64,000 bases of DNA from Thiohalorhabdus sp. Cl-TMA (GTDB lineage: Bacteria > Pseudomonadota > Gammaproteobacteria > Thiohalorhabdales > Thiohalorhabdaceae). The translations under genes were made by a program, and so were the position numbers. Below are positions 45,155 through 53,791 of this stretch, in pieces. Location: assembly GCF_041821045.1 (NCBI RefSeq), contig NZ_JBGUAW010000007.1, positions 1-64,000 of the forward strand, read 5' to 3'. Each line of letters starts with the position of its first letter. Positions within the stretch are counted from its first letter, which is position 1. The notes beneath the pieces are model-generated. The model ran no database searches, was not told the DNA's origin, and saw only the letters and a list, made by a program, of their open reading frames with translations.

Positions 45155-47206
45155 ATGGGTCAGTTCGACAGCCTCTTTCAGCCGCTCACCATCAAGAACG
45201 TGACCATCCGCAACCGGATCATGAGCACGGCCCACGCGGAGGTCTACGCCGAGGACGGCATGCCCGGGGAGCGCTACCGCCTCTACCATGTGGAAAAGGC
45301 CCGCGGCGGCATCGGCCTCACCATGTGCGGCGGCTCCTCCTCCGTGTCCATCGACAACCCCAGTCAGTGGTGGAGCTCGGTGGATGTGAGCAGCGACCGG
45401 GTGATTCCCTATTTCCGGGAGCTCACCGGTGCCGTTCACGACCACGGCGCCGCCATGATGATCCAGCTCACCCACAAGGGCCGCCGCAACCGCTGGGACG
45501 GCGGCGACTGGCCCCATCTCCTCTCGCCGAGCGGCGGCCCCGAGCCGCTGCACAAGGCCGACAGCAAGGCCATGGAGGCGGAGGACTTCGAGCGGGTGAT
45601 TCGGGACTACGCGGAGGCGGTGCGGCGCGCCCGGGACGGCGGCTTCGACGGCGTGGAGATCTCCGCCGCCCATGAGCACCTCATCGACCAGTTCTGGTCG
45701 CCGCGCTCCAATCGGCGCACCGACGCCTACGGCGGCAGCCTGGAGAACCGCATGCGCTTCGGCCTGGAGGTCTTTGCCGAGATCCGCCGGGTGGTGGGCA
45801 ACGACTTCGTGGTGGGCATGCGCATGCCCGGCGACGAGCTGCACCCGGACGGACTGGACCAGGCGGACCTGCGCGCCATCGCCGTGCGCTACGCGGGCAC
45901 CGGCATGGTGGACTTCCTCAACGTCATGGGCTCGGCGGGCGACACCTACGCCACCATCCCCAACGTGGTGCCGAGCATGGCCTTCCCGCCCCAGCCCTTC
46001 GTCCATCTCGCCTCGGGCATCAAGGCCGAGGTGGACGTGCCGGTGATCCACGCCCAGAACATCAAGGACCCCGCCTCCGCCGCCCGCCTCATCGACGAGG
46101 GCCACGTGGACCTGGTGGGCATGACCCGCGCCCACATCGCCGACCCGCACTTCGTCAACAAGGTGCGCGACGGCCAGACCGACCGGATCCGGCAGTGCGT
46201 GGGCGCCAACAACTGCATCAACCGCATGTACGACGGCCTCGACGTGCTCTGCATCCAGAACGCCGCCACCGGCCGAGAGCAGACCATGCCCCACGCCGTC
46301 CGCAAGGCGCCCATCCGCCGCCAGGTGGTCGTGGTGGGCGGCGGTCCCGCCGGCATGGAGGCGGCCCGGGTGTGCGCCGAGCGGGGCCACGACGTGACGC
46401 TGTTCGAGAAGGGCCCCCGGCTCGGCGGGCAGCTCGACCTGGCGGCCCGCGCCCCGGCCCGCGAGAGTCTGGCCGGGATCACCCGCTGGTTCGAGCTGGA
46501 GCTCAAGCGCCTTAACGTGGAGATCGCTCTTAATACGGAGGCGGACGCCCCCCGCATCCGCGACCTCCGACCCGATCTGGTGCTGCTCGCCACCGGCGGG
46601 GTTCCGGACCTGGACGCCGAGCCCGGCTGGCGGGCCGCCGAGGGCATGGTGGCGAGCGTCCACGACATCCTGGGTGGCGCGGTGGCGCCGGAGAAGAACG
46701 TGCTGGTCTACGACGTGCCCGGCCGCTACGCGGGGGTGACGGTGGCCGACCACCTGGCCGAGCGGGGCGCCCTGGTGGAGCTGGTCTCCCCCGACCCGGC
46801 GGTGGGGAGCGACGTGGGCGGCACCACTCAGCCCGTCTACCTGCAGCGCCTCTACGAGAAGGACGTGGTGCTCACCCCCAGCTACACCCTGCAGGAGGTC
46901 TACCCCGAGGGCGACCAGCGCATTGCCGTGCTCGCCAACGAGTACACCGGCAGCCAGGAGGAGCGGGCGGTGGACCAGGTGGTGGTGGACAACGGCACCC
47001 GCCCCGCCCATGACCTCTACTTCGCGCTCAAGGACAAGAGCCGCAACCGGGGCCAGGTGGACCTGCACGCCTTGTTCGCCGCCGAGTCCCAGCCGGAGCC
47101 CGAGGGTCCGGGAGACTTCACCCTCTACCGCTTCGGCGACTGCGTGTCGGGCCGCGACATCCACGGCGCCATCTACGACGCGCTGCGGCTGTGCAAGGCC
47201 CTGTGA
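45155..47206 (+). CDS. dgcA: Dimethylglycine demethylase flavoprotein DgcA
   Basis: A 683-aa protein of the Old Yellow Enzyme/trimethylamine dehydrogenase class. An FMN TIM barrel (about 1-350) is followed by an iron-sulfur region and a Rossmann domain (VVVVGGGPAGMEAARV, about 390-405). Family-specific segments include STAHAEVYAEDGMPGERY, CGGSSSVSIDNPSQWWSSVD and HEHLIDQFWSPRSNRRTDAYGG. The cluster motif reads CVGANNC...LDVLCIQN near 348, so the second cysteine of the trimethylamine dehydrogenase pattern is Ala. I recall the same in Pseudomonas DgcA. It oxidises dimethylglycine to sarcosine. The ATG follows GGGAGAAA. Confidence 0.93.
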   Translation: MGQFDSLFQPLTIKNVTIRNRIMSTAHAEVYAEDGMPGERYRLYHVEKARGGIGLTMCGGSSSVSIDNPSQWWSSVDVSSDRVIPYFRELTGAVHDHGAAMMIQLTHKGRRNRWDGGDWPHLLSPSGGPEPLHKADSKAMEAEDFERVIRDYAEAVRRARDGGFDGVEISAAHEHLIDQFWSPRSNRRTDAYGGSLENRMRFGLEVFAEIRRVVGNDFVVGMRMPGDELHPDGLDQADLRAIAVRYAGTGMVDFLNVMGSAGDTYATIPNVVPSMAFPPQPFVHLASGIKAEVDVPVIHAQNIKDPASAARLIDEGHVDLVGMTRAHIADPHFVNKVRDGQTDRIRQCVGANNCINRMYDGLDVLCIQNAATGREQTMPHAVRKAPIRRQVVVVGGGPAGMEAARVCAERGHDVTLFEKGPRLGGQLDLAARAPARESLAGITRWFELELKRLNVEIALNTEADAPRIRDLRPDLVLLATGGVPDLDAEPGWRAAEGMVASVHDILGGAVAPEKNVLVYDVPGRYAGVTVADHLAERGALVELVSPDPAVGSDVGGTTQPVYLQRLYEKDVVLTPSYTLQEVYPEGDQRIAVLANEYTGSQEERAVDQVVVDNGTRPAHDLYFALKDKSRNRGQVDLHALFAAESQPEPEGPGDFTLYRFGDCVSGRDIHGAIYDALRLCKAL

Positions 47207-47262
47207 GGCGCGAGAAAACGCCGAGGCGCCAAAGAGGCGAAGGAATCGGGCTGATCGTAAGT

Positions 47263-47332
47263 GTAGGAGCGGCCTCCGGCCGCGACCGGTTGCGCTTCTC
47301 CGAACAGATCGCGGCGAAGACGCCGCTCCTGC
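47263..47332. repeat. REP-like pair, GTAGGAGC variant, between dgcA and dgcB
   Basis: Copies at 47263-47286 and 47309-47332 (inverted) begin GTAGGAGC instead of GTGGGAGC, so they form a subclass. They lie in the 204-bp gap between dgcA and dgcB and may tune the ratio of the two proteins. A purine-rich string with repeated GCC/GAGGCG precedes them and has no clear role. Confidence 0.75.
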
Positions 47333-47410
47333 AAGGCCCCGTTGGCTCCGCCGGACCCCAGCCCTGGGCGCGAGACCCTTCCGGCCACAGAACACCACAG
47401 GAGCGCACCC

Positions 47411-49384
47411 ATGACCGCCCCCTGGATCCCCGCCCTGGTCATGCTCGCCGGCCTGGCCGCCACTCTGGCGGGGCTGGCCTGGCGCGCTCGGCTTTGGCTG
47501 ACCGGGCGGCCCGCCCGGGTGGATTTCCTGCGGGGGCTGGCCCGGATGCCGCGCCGCTACCTGGTGGACGTCCACGAGGCGGTGAGCCGCGATCCGGTGG
47601 GCGGGGCCGGGCGCGGCGATACGGGGCAGCGCATCGCCACCATGCACATCCTCACCGCCGGCGGCTTCACGGCAGCCTCCGTTTTGATCCTGGTGGTACA
47701 CGTTTTCGGCGTGGCCTTCGCGCCGCTGGCGGCCCTGCTCCTAGGCGCGCTGACGGTTATGGCGGCGGGCACCGTCCTGGTGGGCCGGCGGCGCCGCCCG
47801 GAGCACCGCGCCCCCCGCCTCTCCGGCGGCGGATTCAACCGGCTGCCCCTGGGACTCGCGGCTTTCGTGGCCTTCTTCTTCATCGCCACCCTGCCGCTCG
47901 CCGGGGTCTCCGGGCCTTTGGCGTGGGGCTCCCCGTTCGGCATGGCCCTGGTGGCGGTGGGCCTCTACGGCAGCCTGGACCTCTACGGCGGACTGGCCCG
48001 GGGACCTCTGAAGCACGCCGCGAATGGCGCCCTGCACCTGGCCTTCCATCCCCGGCCGGAACGGTTCCGGGAGGCCGACGCTGATTCCGGCAGCCCGGCG
48101 GCCCTCCGGCCCCTGGACCTGGAGGCCGAGCGCCTGGGCGTGCGGGAGCCCCGGGACTTCCGCTGGAACCAGCTGCTGGGCTTCGACGCCTGCGTGGAAT
48201 GCGGCCGCTGCGAGGCGGCCTGCCCGGCCTACGAGGCGGGCCTGCCGCTCTCCCCCAAGAAGCTCATCCAGGATCTGGTGGCTGCAGAGGCGCGGGGCGG
48301 CACCGACGCCGCCTACCAGGGCAGCCCCTACCCGGGCCGCCCCCTCGGCCAGGCCCGGGGCGGCCCCGATCATCCCCTGATCGGCGAGGAGGCCATGATC
48401 CACCCGGACACCCTGTGGGCCTGCACCACCTGCCAGGCCTGCGTCCACGAGTGCCCCATGATGATCGGCCATGTGGACGCGGTGGTGGACCTGCGCCGCT
48501 ACCAGACCCTCGAGGAGGGCGCCACGCCCGGCAAGGGCGCCGAGGTCCTGGAGGAGCTGCGCGCCACCGACAATCTCCACGGCCGGCCGCGGGAGAGCCG
48601 GCTGCACTGGGCCACCGACCTGAATCTGCCCCTGCTCGCCGAGCGGGGCGCCTGCGACGTGCTGCTGTGGACCGGCGAGGGCGCCTTCGAGATGCGCAGC
48701 CAGCGCACCCTGCGCGCCCTGGTGCGCCTCCTGCGTCTGGCGGGCGTGGACTTCGCGGTGCTGGGTGCGGAGGAGCGCGATTGCGGCCATGTAGCGCGGG
48801 TACTCGGCGAGGAGGCCGCCTTCCGGAATCTCAAGGAGAAGAACCTGGAAACCCTCGATCAGTACCGATTCAACCGGATCCTCACCCCCGACCCGCACGC
48901 CCTGCACACCCTGGCAAACGAGTACGACGGCCTCACCGAGCGCTGCGCCATCGAGCACCACAGCACCTTCCTGGCCCGGCTCCTTGCGGAGGGGCGCCTT
49001 GCACCCAACCGTCGTGCGGACGGCACCACGGTGACGTTCCACGATCCCTGCTACCTGGCCCGGGGCAACGGCGAGACCCAGAGCCCCCGGGACTTGCTGG
49101 AAGGCATCGGCGTGGAGGTGCGGGAGATGGAGAAGTCGGGCCTGCGAACGAGCTGCTGCGGCTGGGGCGGCGGCGCCGCCTTTACCGACGTCCCCGGCGA
49201 ACGGCGCATCCCGGACGTGCGCATGGATCACGCCCGCGCCACCGACGCTGAGACGGTGGCGGTGGCCTGCCCCAACTGCGCGGTCATGCTCGAGGGCGTG
49301 GTGGAGCCGGGCCCGGAGGTGGCGGACATCGCCGAGGTACTGCTGGAAGCCGTTGAGGAAGAGAGCATGGAGGCGGCGTCATGA
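47411..49384 (+). CDS. dgcB: DgcB, membrane iron-sulfur electron acceptor
   Basis: A 657-aa protein with four to five N-terminal helices (about 1-220) and a cytoplasmic ferredoxin-like domain with two 4Fe-4S motifs (CVECGRCEAACP, CTTCQACVHECP). Two CCG domains (HDPCYLARGNGE, SCCGWGGG) follow. It resembles the HdrD/GlpC-type quinone-linked proteins. It is thought to take electrons from DgcA through EtfAB to the quinone pool. The ATG at 47411 is the first in-frame one after the REP pair. Confidence 0.9.
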   Translation: MTAPWIPALVMLAGLAATLAGLAWRARLWLTGRPARVDFLRGLARMPRRYLVDVHEAVSRDPVGGAGRGDTGQRIATMHILTAGGFTAASVLILVVHVFGVAFAPLAALLLGALTVMAAGTVLVGRRRRPEHRAPRLSGGGFNRLPLGLAAFVAFFFIATLPLAGVSGPLAWGSPFGMALVAVGLYGSLDLYGGLARGPLKHAANGALHLAFHPRPERFREADADSGSPAALRPLDLEAERLGVREPRDFRWNQLLGFDACVECGRCEAACPAYEAGLPLSPKKLIQDLVAAEARGGTDAAYQGSPYPGRPLGQARGGPDHPLIGEEAMIHPDTLWACTTCQACVHECPMMIGHVDAVVDLRRYQTLEEGATPGKGAEVLEELRATDNLHGRPRESRLHWATDLNLPLLAERGACDVLLWTGEGAFEMRSQRTLRALVRLLRLAGVDFAVLGAEERDCGHVARVLGEEAAFRNLKEKNLETLDQYRFNRILTPDPHALHTLANEYDGLTERCAIEHHSTFLARLLAEGRLAPNRRADGTTVTFHDPCYLARGNGETQSPRDLLEGIGVEVREMEKSGLRTSCCGWGGGAAFTDVPGERRIPDVRMDHARATDAETVAVACPNCAVMLEGVVEPGPEVADIAEVLLEAVEEESMEAAS

Positions 49385-50526
49385 CTGATACACCGCGCCG
49401 GCGCGACCCGCGTGCGGAACGGGCCCGGCGGGCGCAGGGGGGCCGGCAACCTGCGACCGAGGAGCCCGGAGCCCCGGAGGGTCGGCAACGCCGGAATCCG
49501 CGCAGCGACCGGAACCGGCGGGGCCGCCGGAGCGGGGCTCCGGACCCGGTAAGGCGGGCTGAAGAAGGACCGCTGGCGGTGGAGGCTCCGGCCGGCTGGG
49601 TGCTGGCGGTTCCCGATCTGGCGGAGGGGCGGCTCAATGCCCACGACCGCGACGTGATCGGCGGAGCCCGAACCCTCGCCGACGCCCACGGCGGCGGCGT
49701 GGCGGCGGTGGCGTTCGGCGCTCCGGGAGCGGGGCTGGGCGCGGCCGGGGCCGACCGGATCCTGCACATCCCCGGCCCCGAGGACGCCTACGACCCCGAA
49801 GCACGTGCCGCGGCGCTCCTGACGGCCATGGAGGAGCTCACCCCCTGGCACGTGGTCCTTGCCGACACGATTCCCGGGGCCGGGGACCTGGGCCGCCGGG
49901 TGGCCGCCGAGCGCGGCGAGGGCCTGGCCGCCGACGTACGGCGTCTGGAAGCGGACCGCCTGATCTGCCGGGGCGACGGCGACCGCCGGGAATACCACCT
50001 GCGCCCGCCCCGCTTCGTACTGTTGGCCCCGGAGGGGGCGGAACCGTACAGCGGGCCGCCTCGGGAAGGCCGGGTGCTGCCCCGGCCCGCCGCCGCGCCC
50101 GGCACGGCCCTCGTGGATGAGGGCCCCATCCCGGTGGATGCGCGGTCCCTCCCCCTGGAGGAGGCGGACTTCATCCTCTCCGCCGGCAACGGGGTCAGCG
50201 ACTGGGACACCTTCCACCGCCTGAGCGCCGCGCTCGGTGCCGCCGAGGGCGGCACCCGGGTGGTATGCGACGCCGGGCTGCTGCCCCGCGAACGCCAGGT
50301 GGGCATCTCCGGGGCCCTGGTTGGGGCGCACTGCTACCTGGCCCTGGGGATCTCCGGCGCGCCCCAGCACCTTCAGGGCATCGAGGACTGCGCGCGGGTG
50401 GTCGCCGTGAACACCGATCCCTACGCCCCCATCATGAAGCGGGCCGACCTCGCCGTGGCCGGGGACGTGCAGGCGGTGATGGAAGCATTGCTCCACCTAA
50501 TGGAGGAGGAAGGCCATGCACCCTGA
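49381..50526 (+). CDS. etfA: Electron transfer flavoprotein alpha subunit (Dgc-linked)
   Basis: A 381-aa FAD-binding ETF subunit. The C-terminal FAD domain (about 255-380) has SAGNGVSDW, CDAGLLPRERQVGISG and LALGISGAPQHLQGI...NTDPYAPI. An Arg-rich disordered N-terminal extension (about 1-60, RRRDPRAERARRAQ) is also found, from memory, in Pseudomonas EtfA proteins of dgc loci. The ATGA overlap with dgcB shows tight coupling. Confidence 0.9.
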   Translation: MTDTPRRRDPRAERARRAQGGRQPATEEPGAPEGRQRRNPRSDRNRRGRRSGAPDPVRRAEEGPLAVEAPAGWVLAVPDLAEGRLNAHDRDVIGGARTLADAHGGGVAAVAFGAPGAGLGAAGADRILHIPGPEDAYDPEARAAALLTAMEELTPWHVVLADTIPGAGDLGRRVAAERGEGLAADVRRLEADRLICRGDGDRREYHLRPPRFVLLAPEGAEPYSGPPREGRVLPRPAAAPGTALVDEGPIPVDARSLPLEEADFILSAGNGVSDWDTFHRLSAALGAAEGGTRVVCDAGLLPRERQVGISGALVGAHCYLALGISGAPQHLQGIEDCARVVAVNTDPYAPIMKRADLAVAGDVQAVMEALLHLMEEEGHAP

Positions 50527-51328
50527 GATCGCGGTTCTGGTCTCCGCCGGGCGGCATCCGGCCTCCGGGCGGCCGCGCCGCGCCCCCGGCGATGCCCGGG
50601 CCGTGGAGCTGGCGCTGCGCCTGACGCCCCGCCCCCTGGTCCTCCACGCGGGCGACCCCGAGGAGCCGGCACTGCGGGATTATCTCGGCATGGGGGTGGA
50701 GACGCTGACGGTCCTGGAATGCCCCGACGAATCCGATCCCATCCCCTGCCTGGCGGCAACGCTGGAAGGGCACCGACCCGAGCTCATCCTCACCGCCCAG
50801 CGCACCGAGCACGGCCCGGCCACCGGCTACCTGCCCTACGCCGTGGCCCGCGCCCTGGGGGCCGCCCTGGCCCCCGCCATCCTGGACATCACCCCCGGCG
50901 AGCCGGATGGCTTCTACCTGGCGCAGGCCCTGCCCGGAGGCCGCCGGAGGAGCCTCCGGGCCCGGTCCCCGGTGGTGGCCACCGTGGACCGGGCCGCACC
51001 GGCGCCCCGGCCGTCCGCTTTCGGCCCGGCGCGGCGGGGGACCATCCACGTACAGCGGCCGGACGTCCCGCCCCCGACGGCGGATCGGCCCGAAGCCCAT
51101 CCGGCCCGCAGGCGCCCCAAACGCCTGCGGGCCGCGGAGGGGACGGCCGCCGAGCGCCAGGCCGCGCTGCGCGGCGGCGGTGGCGGGAACGGCCGGACCC
51201 TTGAAACCCCTTCCCCCCCGGAGGCGGCCCGGGCCATCCATGCCTTCCTCCTGGACGCGGGCGTGCTCCGAGCGGCCCCCGATGGGGCCCGGGAAGAAGC
51301 AGCGCGCCGGGATCGGGCGGCTCCTTGA
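50516..51328 (+). CDS. etfB: Electron transfer flavoprotein beta subunit (Dgc-linked)
   Basis: A 270-aa ETF beta subunit variant overlapping etfA by 11 bp. It has ILDITPGEPDGFYLAQALPGGRRR and VATVDRAAPAPR in the recognition-loop region, and GYLPYAVARALGAALAP, typical of the EtfB of dimethylglycine loci. The C-terminus is basic and Pro-rich. It completes the dgcA-dgcB-etfA-etfB operon. Confidence 0.87.
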   Translation: MHPEIAVLVSAGRHPASGRPRRAPGDARAVELALRLTPRPLVLHAGDPEEPALRDYLGMGVETLTVLECPDESDPIPCLAATLEGHRPELILTAQRTEHGPATGYLPYAVARALGAALAPAILDITPGEPDGFYLAQALPGGRRRSLRARSPVVATVDRAAPAPRPSAFGPARRGTIHVQRPDVPPPTADRPEAHPARRRPKRLRAAEGTAAERQAALRGGGGGNGRTLETPSPPEAARAIHAFLLDAGVLRAAPDGAREEAARRDRAAP

Positions 51329-51470
51329 GCCGCTCCTATCGGGCCTCACCCGCCGTAATCCTTTGTCCGGTGTGGGCTTTTCCCGCCGCCCTCTTTGGCG
51401 GCGGAAAAAGCTGGCCTACTATGGGGCTTCCATCGTCGCCCCTTCCCAGGAATACGGAAAAGCGAGGCCC

Positions 51471-51854
51471 ATGAACCTGGAAAAGACGATCTTCGCCTTC
51501 ATCACCGTTCTGGCCCTGACCATCAATTACGGCTTCTTTCTGGGCGATATCGACAACCCCATCCACCACAACGTCTACGAGCTGTACGCCGCCCTGGTGG
51601 TGAGCCTCATCGCCACGGTGATGAAGCTCGGCGAGCGCACCCAGATCGGCTCCCTGCTCCTGGCCACCAGCCTGGTGGCGGACGTCCAGCTCATCCTCGC
51701 CGCCATCGTCTGGGGCTGGGCCGCGCAGGCCACGGCGCACGGCATGACGCCGCACATCATGGCCGCCATCGTCTCCCTGTCCGGCGGCGCCCTGCTGGCC
51801 AATATCGTCTCGGTGGTGCTGCTGGTGGTGGAGACCAGCATGGGGCGGCGCTAG
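51471..51854 (+). CDS. DUF6394-like small membrane protein
   Basis: A 127-aa protein with four predicted helices (residues about 4-24, 38-55, 63-85, 94-120). It resembles the DUF6394 type often seen beside K+ channel genes. The start MNLEKTIFAF follows a weak GCGAGG. It lies 35 bp before the two-RCK channel gene and may form part of the channel or modulate it. No motif beyond hydrophobicity is evident. Confidence 0.7.
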   Translation: MNLEKTIFAFITVLALTINYGFFLGDIDNPIHHNVYELYAALVVSLIATVMKLGERTQIGSLLLATSLVADVQLILAAIVWGWAAQATAHGMTPHIMAAIVSLSGGALLANIVSVVLLVVETSMGRR

Positions 51855-51888
51855 TGGCCGCGCCGGACCGACCGCGGAGGGTCGCGTC

Positions 51889-53601
51889 GTGCAGGAGGTG
51901 ATCTTCCTGCTGTTCCGGCGCATGCGCGCCCCCCTGCTGGTTCTGATCGGCACCTACGCCGTGGCGGTCCTGGGACTGACCCTGGTGCCCGGGCGGGATG
52001 ATGCGGGCGACCTCTGGTACATGGACTTCTTCCATGCCTTCTACGTGGTGACCTACACGGGCCCCACCATCGGCTTCGGCGAGATCCCCTACGCGTTCAC
52101 CGGCGCCCAGCGGCTGTGGATGATGTTCGCCATCTACGCCACCGTCATCGCCTGGCTCTACGCCATCGGCGCCCTGCTGGCCGTCCTCCAGGACCCTGCC
52201 TTCCGCCGGGTGGTGGGCTTCAGCACCTTCCGGCGCAGCGTGCGGCGCCTCGCCGAGCCCTTCTACATCATCTGCGGTTACGGCGAGGGCGGCACCCTGC
52301 TGGTCCGGGCCCTCGCCGACGAGGGCATCCAGCCGGTGGTGATGGACCGCGACCAGGACCGCATCGACACCTTGAAGGTGGAGGGGCTCGGCCTGGAGAT
52401 TCCGGGCATCCAGGCGGACGCCGCGGACCCGGAGATGCTGGTCATGGCCGGCCTGAAGAAGCGGGAATGCGCGGGCGTGATCGCGGTCAGCCAGTCGGAG
52501 CAGGACAACCTGTCCATCGCCATCGCCTGCAAGCTGCTCGCCCCGCGCGTGCCCGTGATCTGCCGCGCCCGCTACCGGGATACCGAGGCCAACCTGGCCT
52601 CCTTCGGCACCGAGCACATCATCAACCCCTTCGACACCTTCGCCGAGCGCTTCGCCATGTCGCTGCGCTCGCCGGCCATGTACCTGGTCTACGCCTGGCT
52701 CACCGGGATCGAGCACCAGCCGGTGGCCCAGCCCATGGTCCCGCCCCGGGGGACCTGGGTGGTGTGCGGCTTCGGGCGGTTCGGCAAGGCCATGCGGGAC
52801 CGGCTGCACCGGGAGGGGGCGCATGCGGTGCTGGTGGAGGCGGATCCCGAGGGCACCGGGGCGCCCCTGGGGACCGTGATCGGCCGGGGTACCGAGGCGG
52901 AGACGCTGGAAAAGGCGAAGATCCACGAGGCCGACGGCATAATCGCCGGCACCGACAACGACGCCAACAACCTGTCCATCATCCTCACCGCGCGCCAGAT
53001 GAATCCCGGGCTGTTCACGGTGGCCCGGCAGAACCGCGGCTACAACCAGTCCATCTTCGACGCCGCCAACCTCGATCTGGTGATGAACGCGAGCAACATC
53101 CTGACCCGGGAGGTGCTGGGCCTGATCACCACCCCCCTGCTGTCGGACTTCCTGCGCCTGGCCGCGGCGCAGGACGACGACTGGGCCAATGTGCTCATCA
53201 GCCGCATGAGCGCGGTCATGGAGGACACCGTACCCGATACCTGGACCCTCGATCTCGCCCGCCATTCCGCCCCGGCCGCCCTGGATGCCCTGGCCGAGGA
53301 CCGGGATCTGCGCCTGCGCCACCTCCTGACCGACCCCCGGGACCGGGAGTCGTGGCTGCCGGCCGTTCCGCTCCTGCTCTACCGCGGGGCGGACTGCTGG
53401 CTGCTCCCGGACATGGATACCCCCCTGCGGCCGGGCGACCGCCTGCTGTTTTGCGGAAGCGACGTGCTGCGCTGGCCCATGGAGCGCATCCTGTCCGACC
53501 ACAGCGTGCTGGCCTACGTCCGCACGGGGGTGGAACGGCCGGGCGGCTGGCTCTGGCAGTGGCTGGAACGGCGGAACCGGGAACGGGCCGGGGAGGCATG
53601 A
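51889..53601 (+). CDS. Potassium channel with two RCK domains
   Basis: A 570-aa protein. A two-helix pore (about residues 14-34 and 83-105) flanks the selectivity filter TIGFGE, and two RCK/TrkA-N units follow: YIICGYGEGGTLLVRAL with an acidic nucleotide contact, and WVVCGFGRFGKAMRDRL. TrkA-C-like domains (about 300-370, 495-545) follow. It resembles Kch/MthK-type channels. The GTG start at 51889 has GGAGG upstream in ACCGCGGAGGGTCGCGTC. Together with the sodium and calcium antiporters it supports ion homeostasis. Confidence 0.87.
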   Translation: MQEVIFLLFRRMRAPLLVLIGTYAVAVLGLTLVPGRDDAGDLWYMDFFHAFYVVTYTGPTIGFGEIPYAFTGAQRLWMMFAIYATVIAWLYAIGALLAVLQDPAFRRVVGFSTFRRSVRRLAEPFYIICGYGEGGTLLVRALADEGIQPVVMDRDQDRIDTLKVEGLGLEIPGIQADAADPEMLVMAGLKKRECAGVIAVSQSEQDNLSIAIACKLLAPRVPVICRARYRDTEANLASFGTEHIINPFDTFAERFAMSLRSPAMYLVYAWLTGIEHQPVAQPMVPPRGTWVVCGFGRFGKAMRDRLHREGAHAVLVEADPEGTGAPLGTVIGRGTEAETLEKAKIHEADGIIAGTDNDANNLSIILTARQMNPGLFTVARQNRGYNQSIFDAANLDLVMNASNILTREVLGLITTPLLSDFLRLAAAQDDDWANVLISRMSAVMEDTVPDTWTLDLARHSAPAALDALAEDRDLRLRHLLTDPRDRESWLPAVPLLLYRGADCWLLPDMDTPLRPGDRLLFCGSDVLRWPMERILSDHSVLAYVRTGVERPGGWLWQWLERRNRERAGEA

Positions 53602-53651
53602 CAAGGACGACCGCCGACGCCCCCGGCGGCCCTCGGGGAGCCCCTTCCGGC

Positions 53652-53675
53652 GTCGCGGCCGGAGGCCGCCGCCAC
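53652..53675. repeat. Single REP-like element
   Basis: One inverted copy with a degenerate edge (GCCGCCGCCAC in place of GCCGCTCCCAC) lies downstream of the K channel gene, between convergent transcripts. Confidence 0.7.
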
Positions 53676-53736
53676 GGGTAACGCCCCCGATCCCGGGTTT
53701 TCCTACAAACCCTTCGGGCGGTGTTTACAGACGAAA

Positions 53737-53764
53737 GCGGCCGCCTCCCGAAGGAGGCGGCCGC
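53737..53764 (-). terminator. cUUCGg hairpin terminator of the dsb-ppi operon
   Basis: Perfect 12-bp stem GCGGCCGCCTCC/GGAGGCGGCCGC. On the minus strand the 4-nt loop is TTCG closed by C-G, the exceptionally stable cUUCGg tetraloop, and TTTC follows. It lies 28 bp after the cyclophilin stop. It may also act on the convergent K channel transcript. Confidence 0.7.
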
Positions 53765-53791
53765 TGGGTCCGGCTGGCGCGCGGGCCGCCG

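Noticed and set aside
44753-47701. 982-aa minus-strand open frame
   Set aside because: Antisense to dgcA, rich in H, G, V and A, with no domain.
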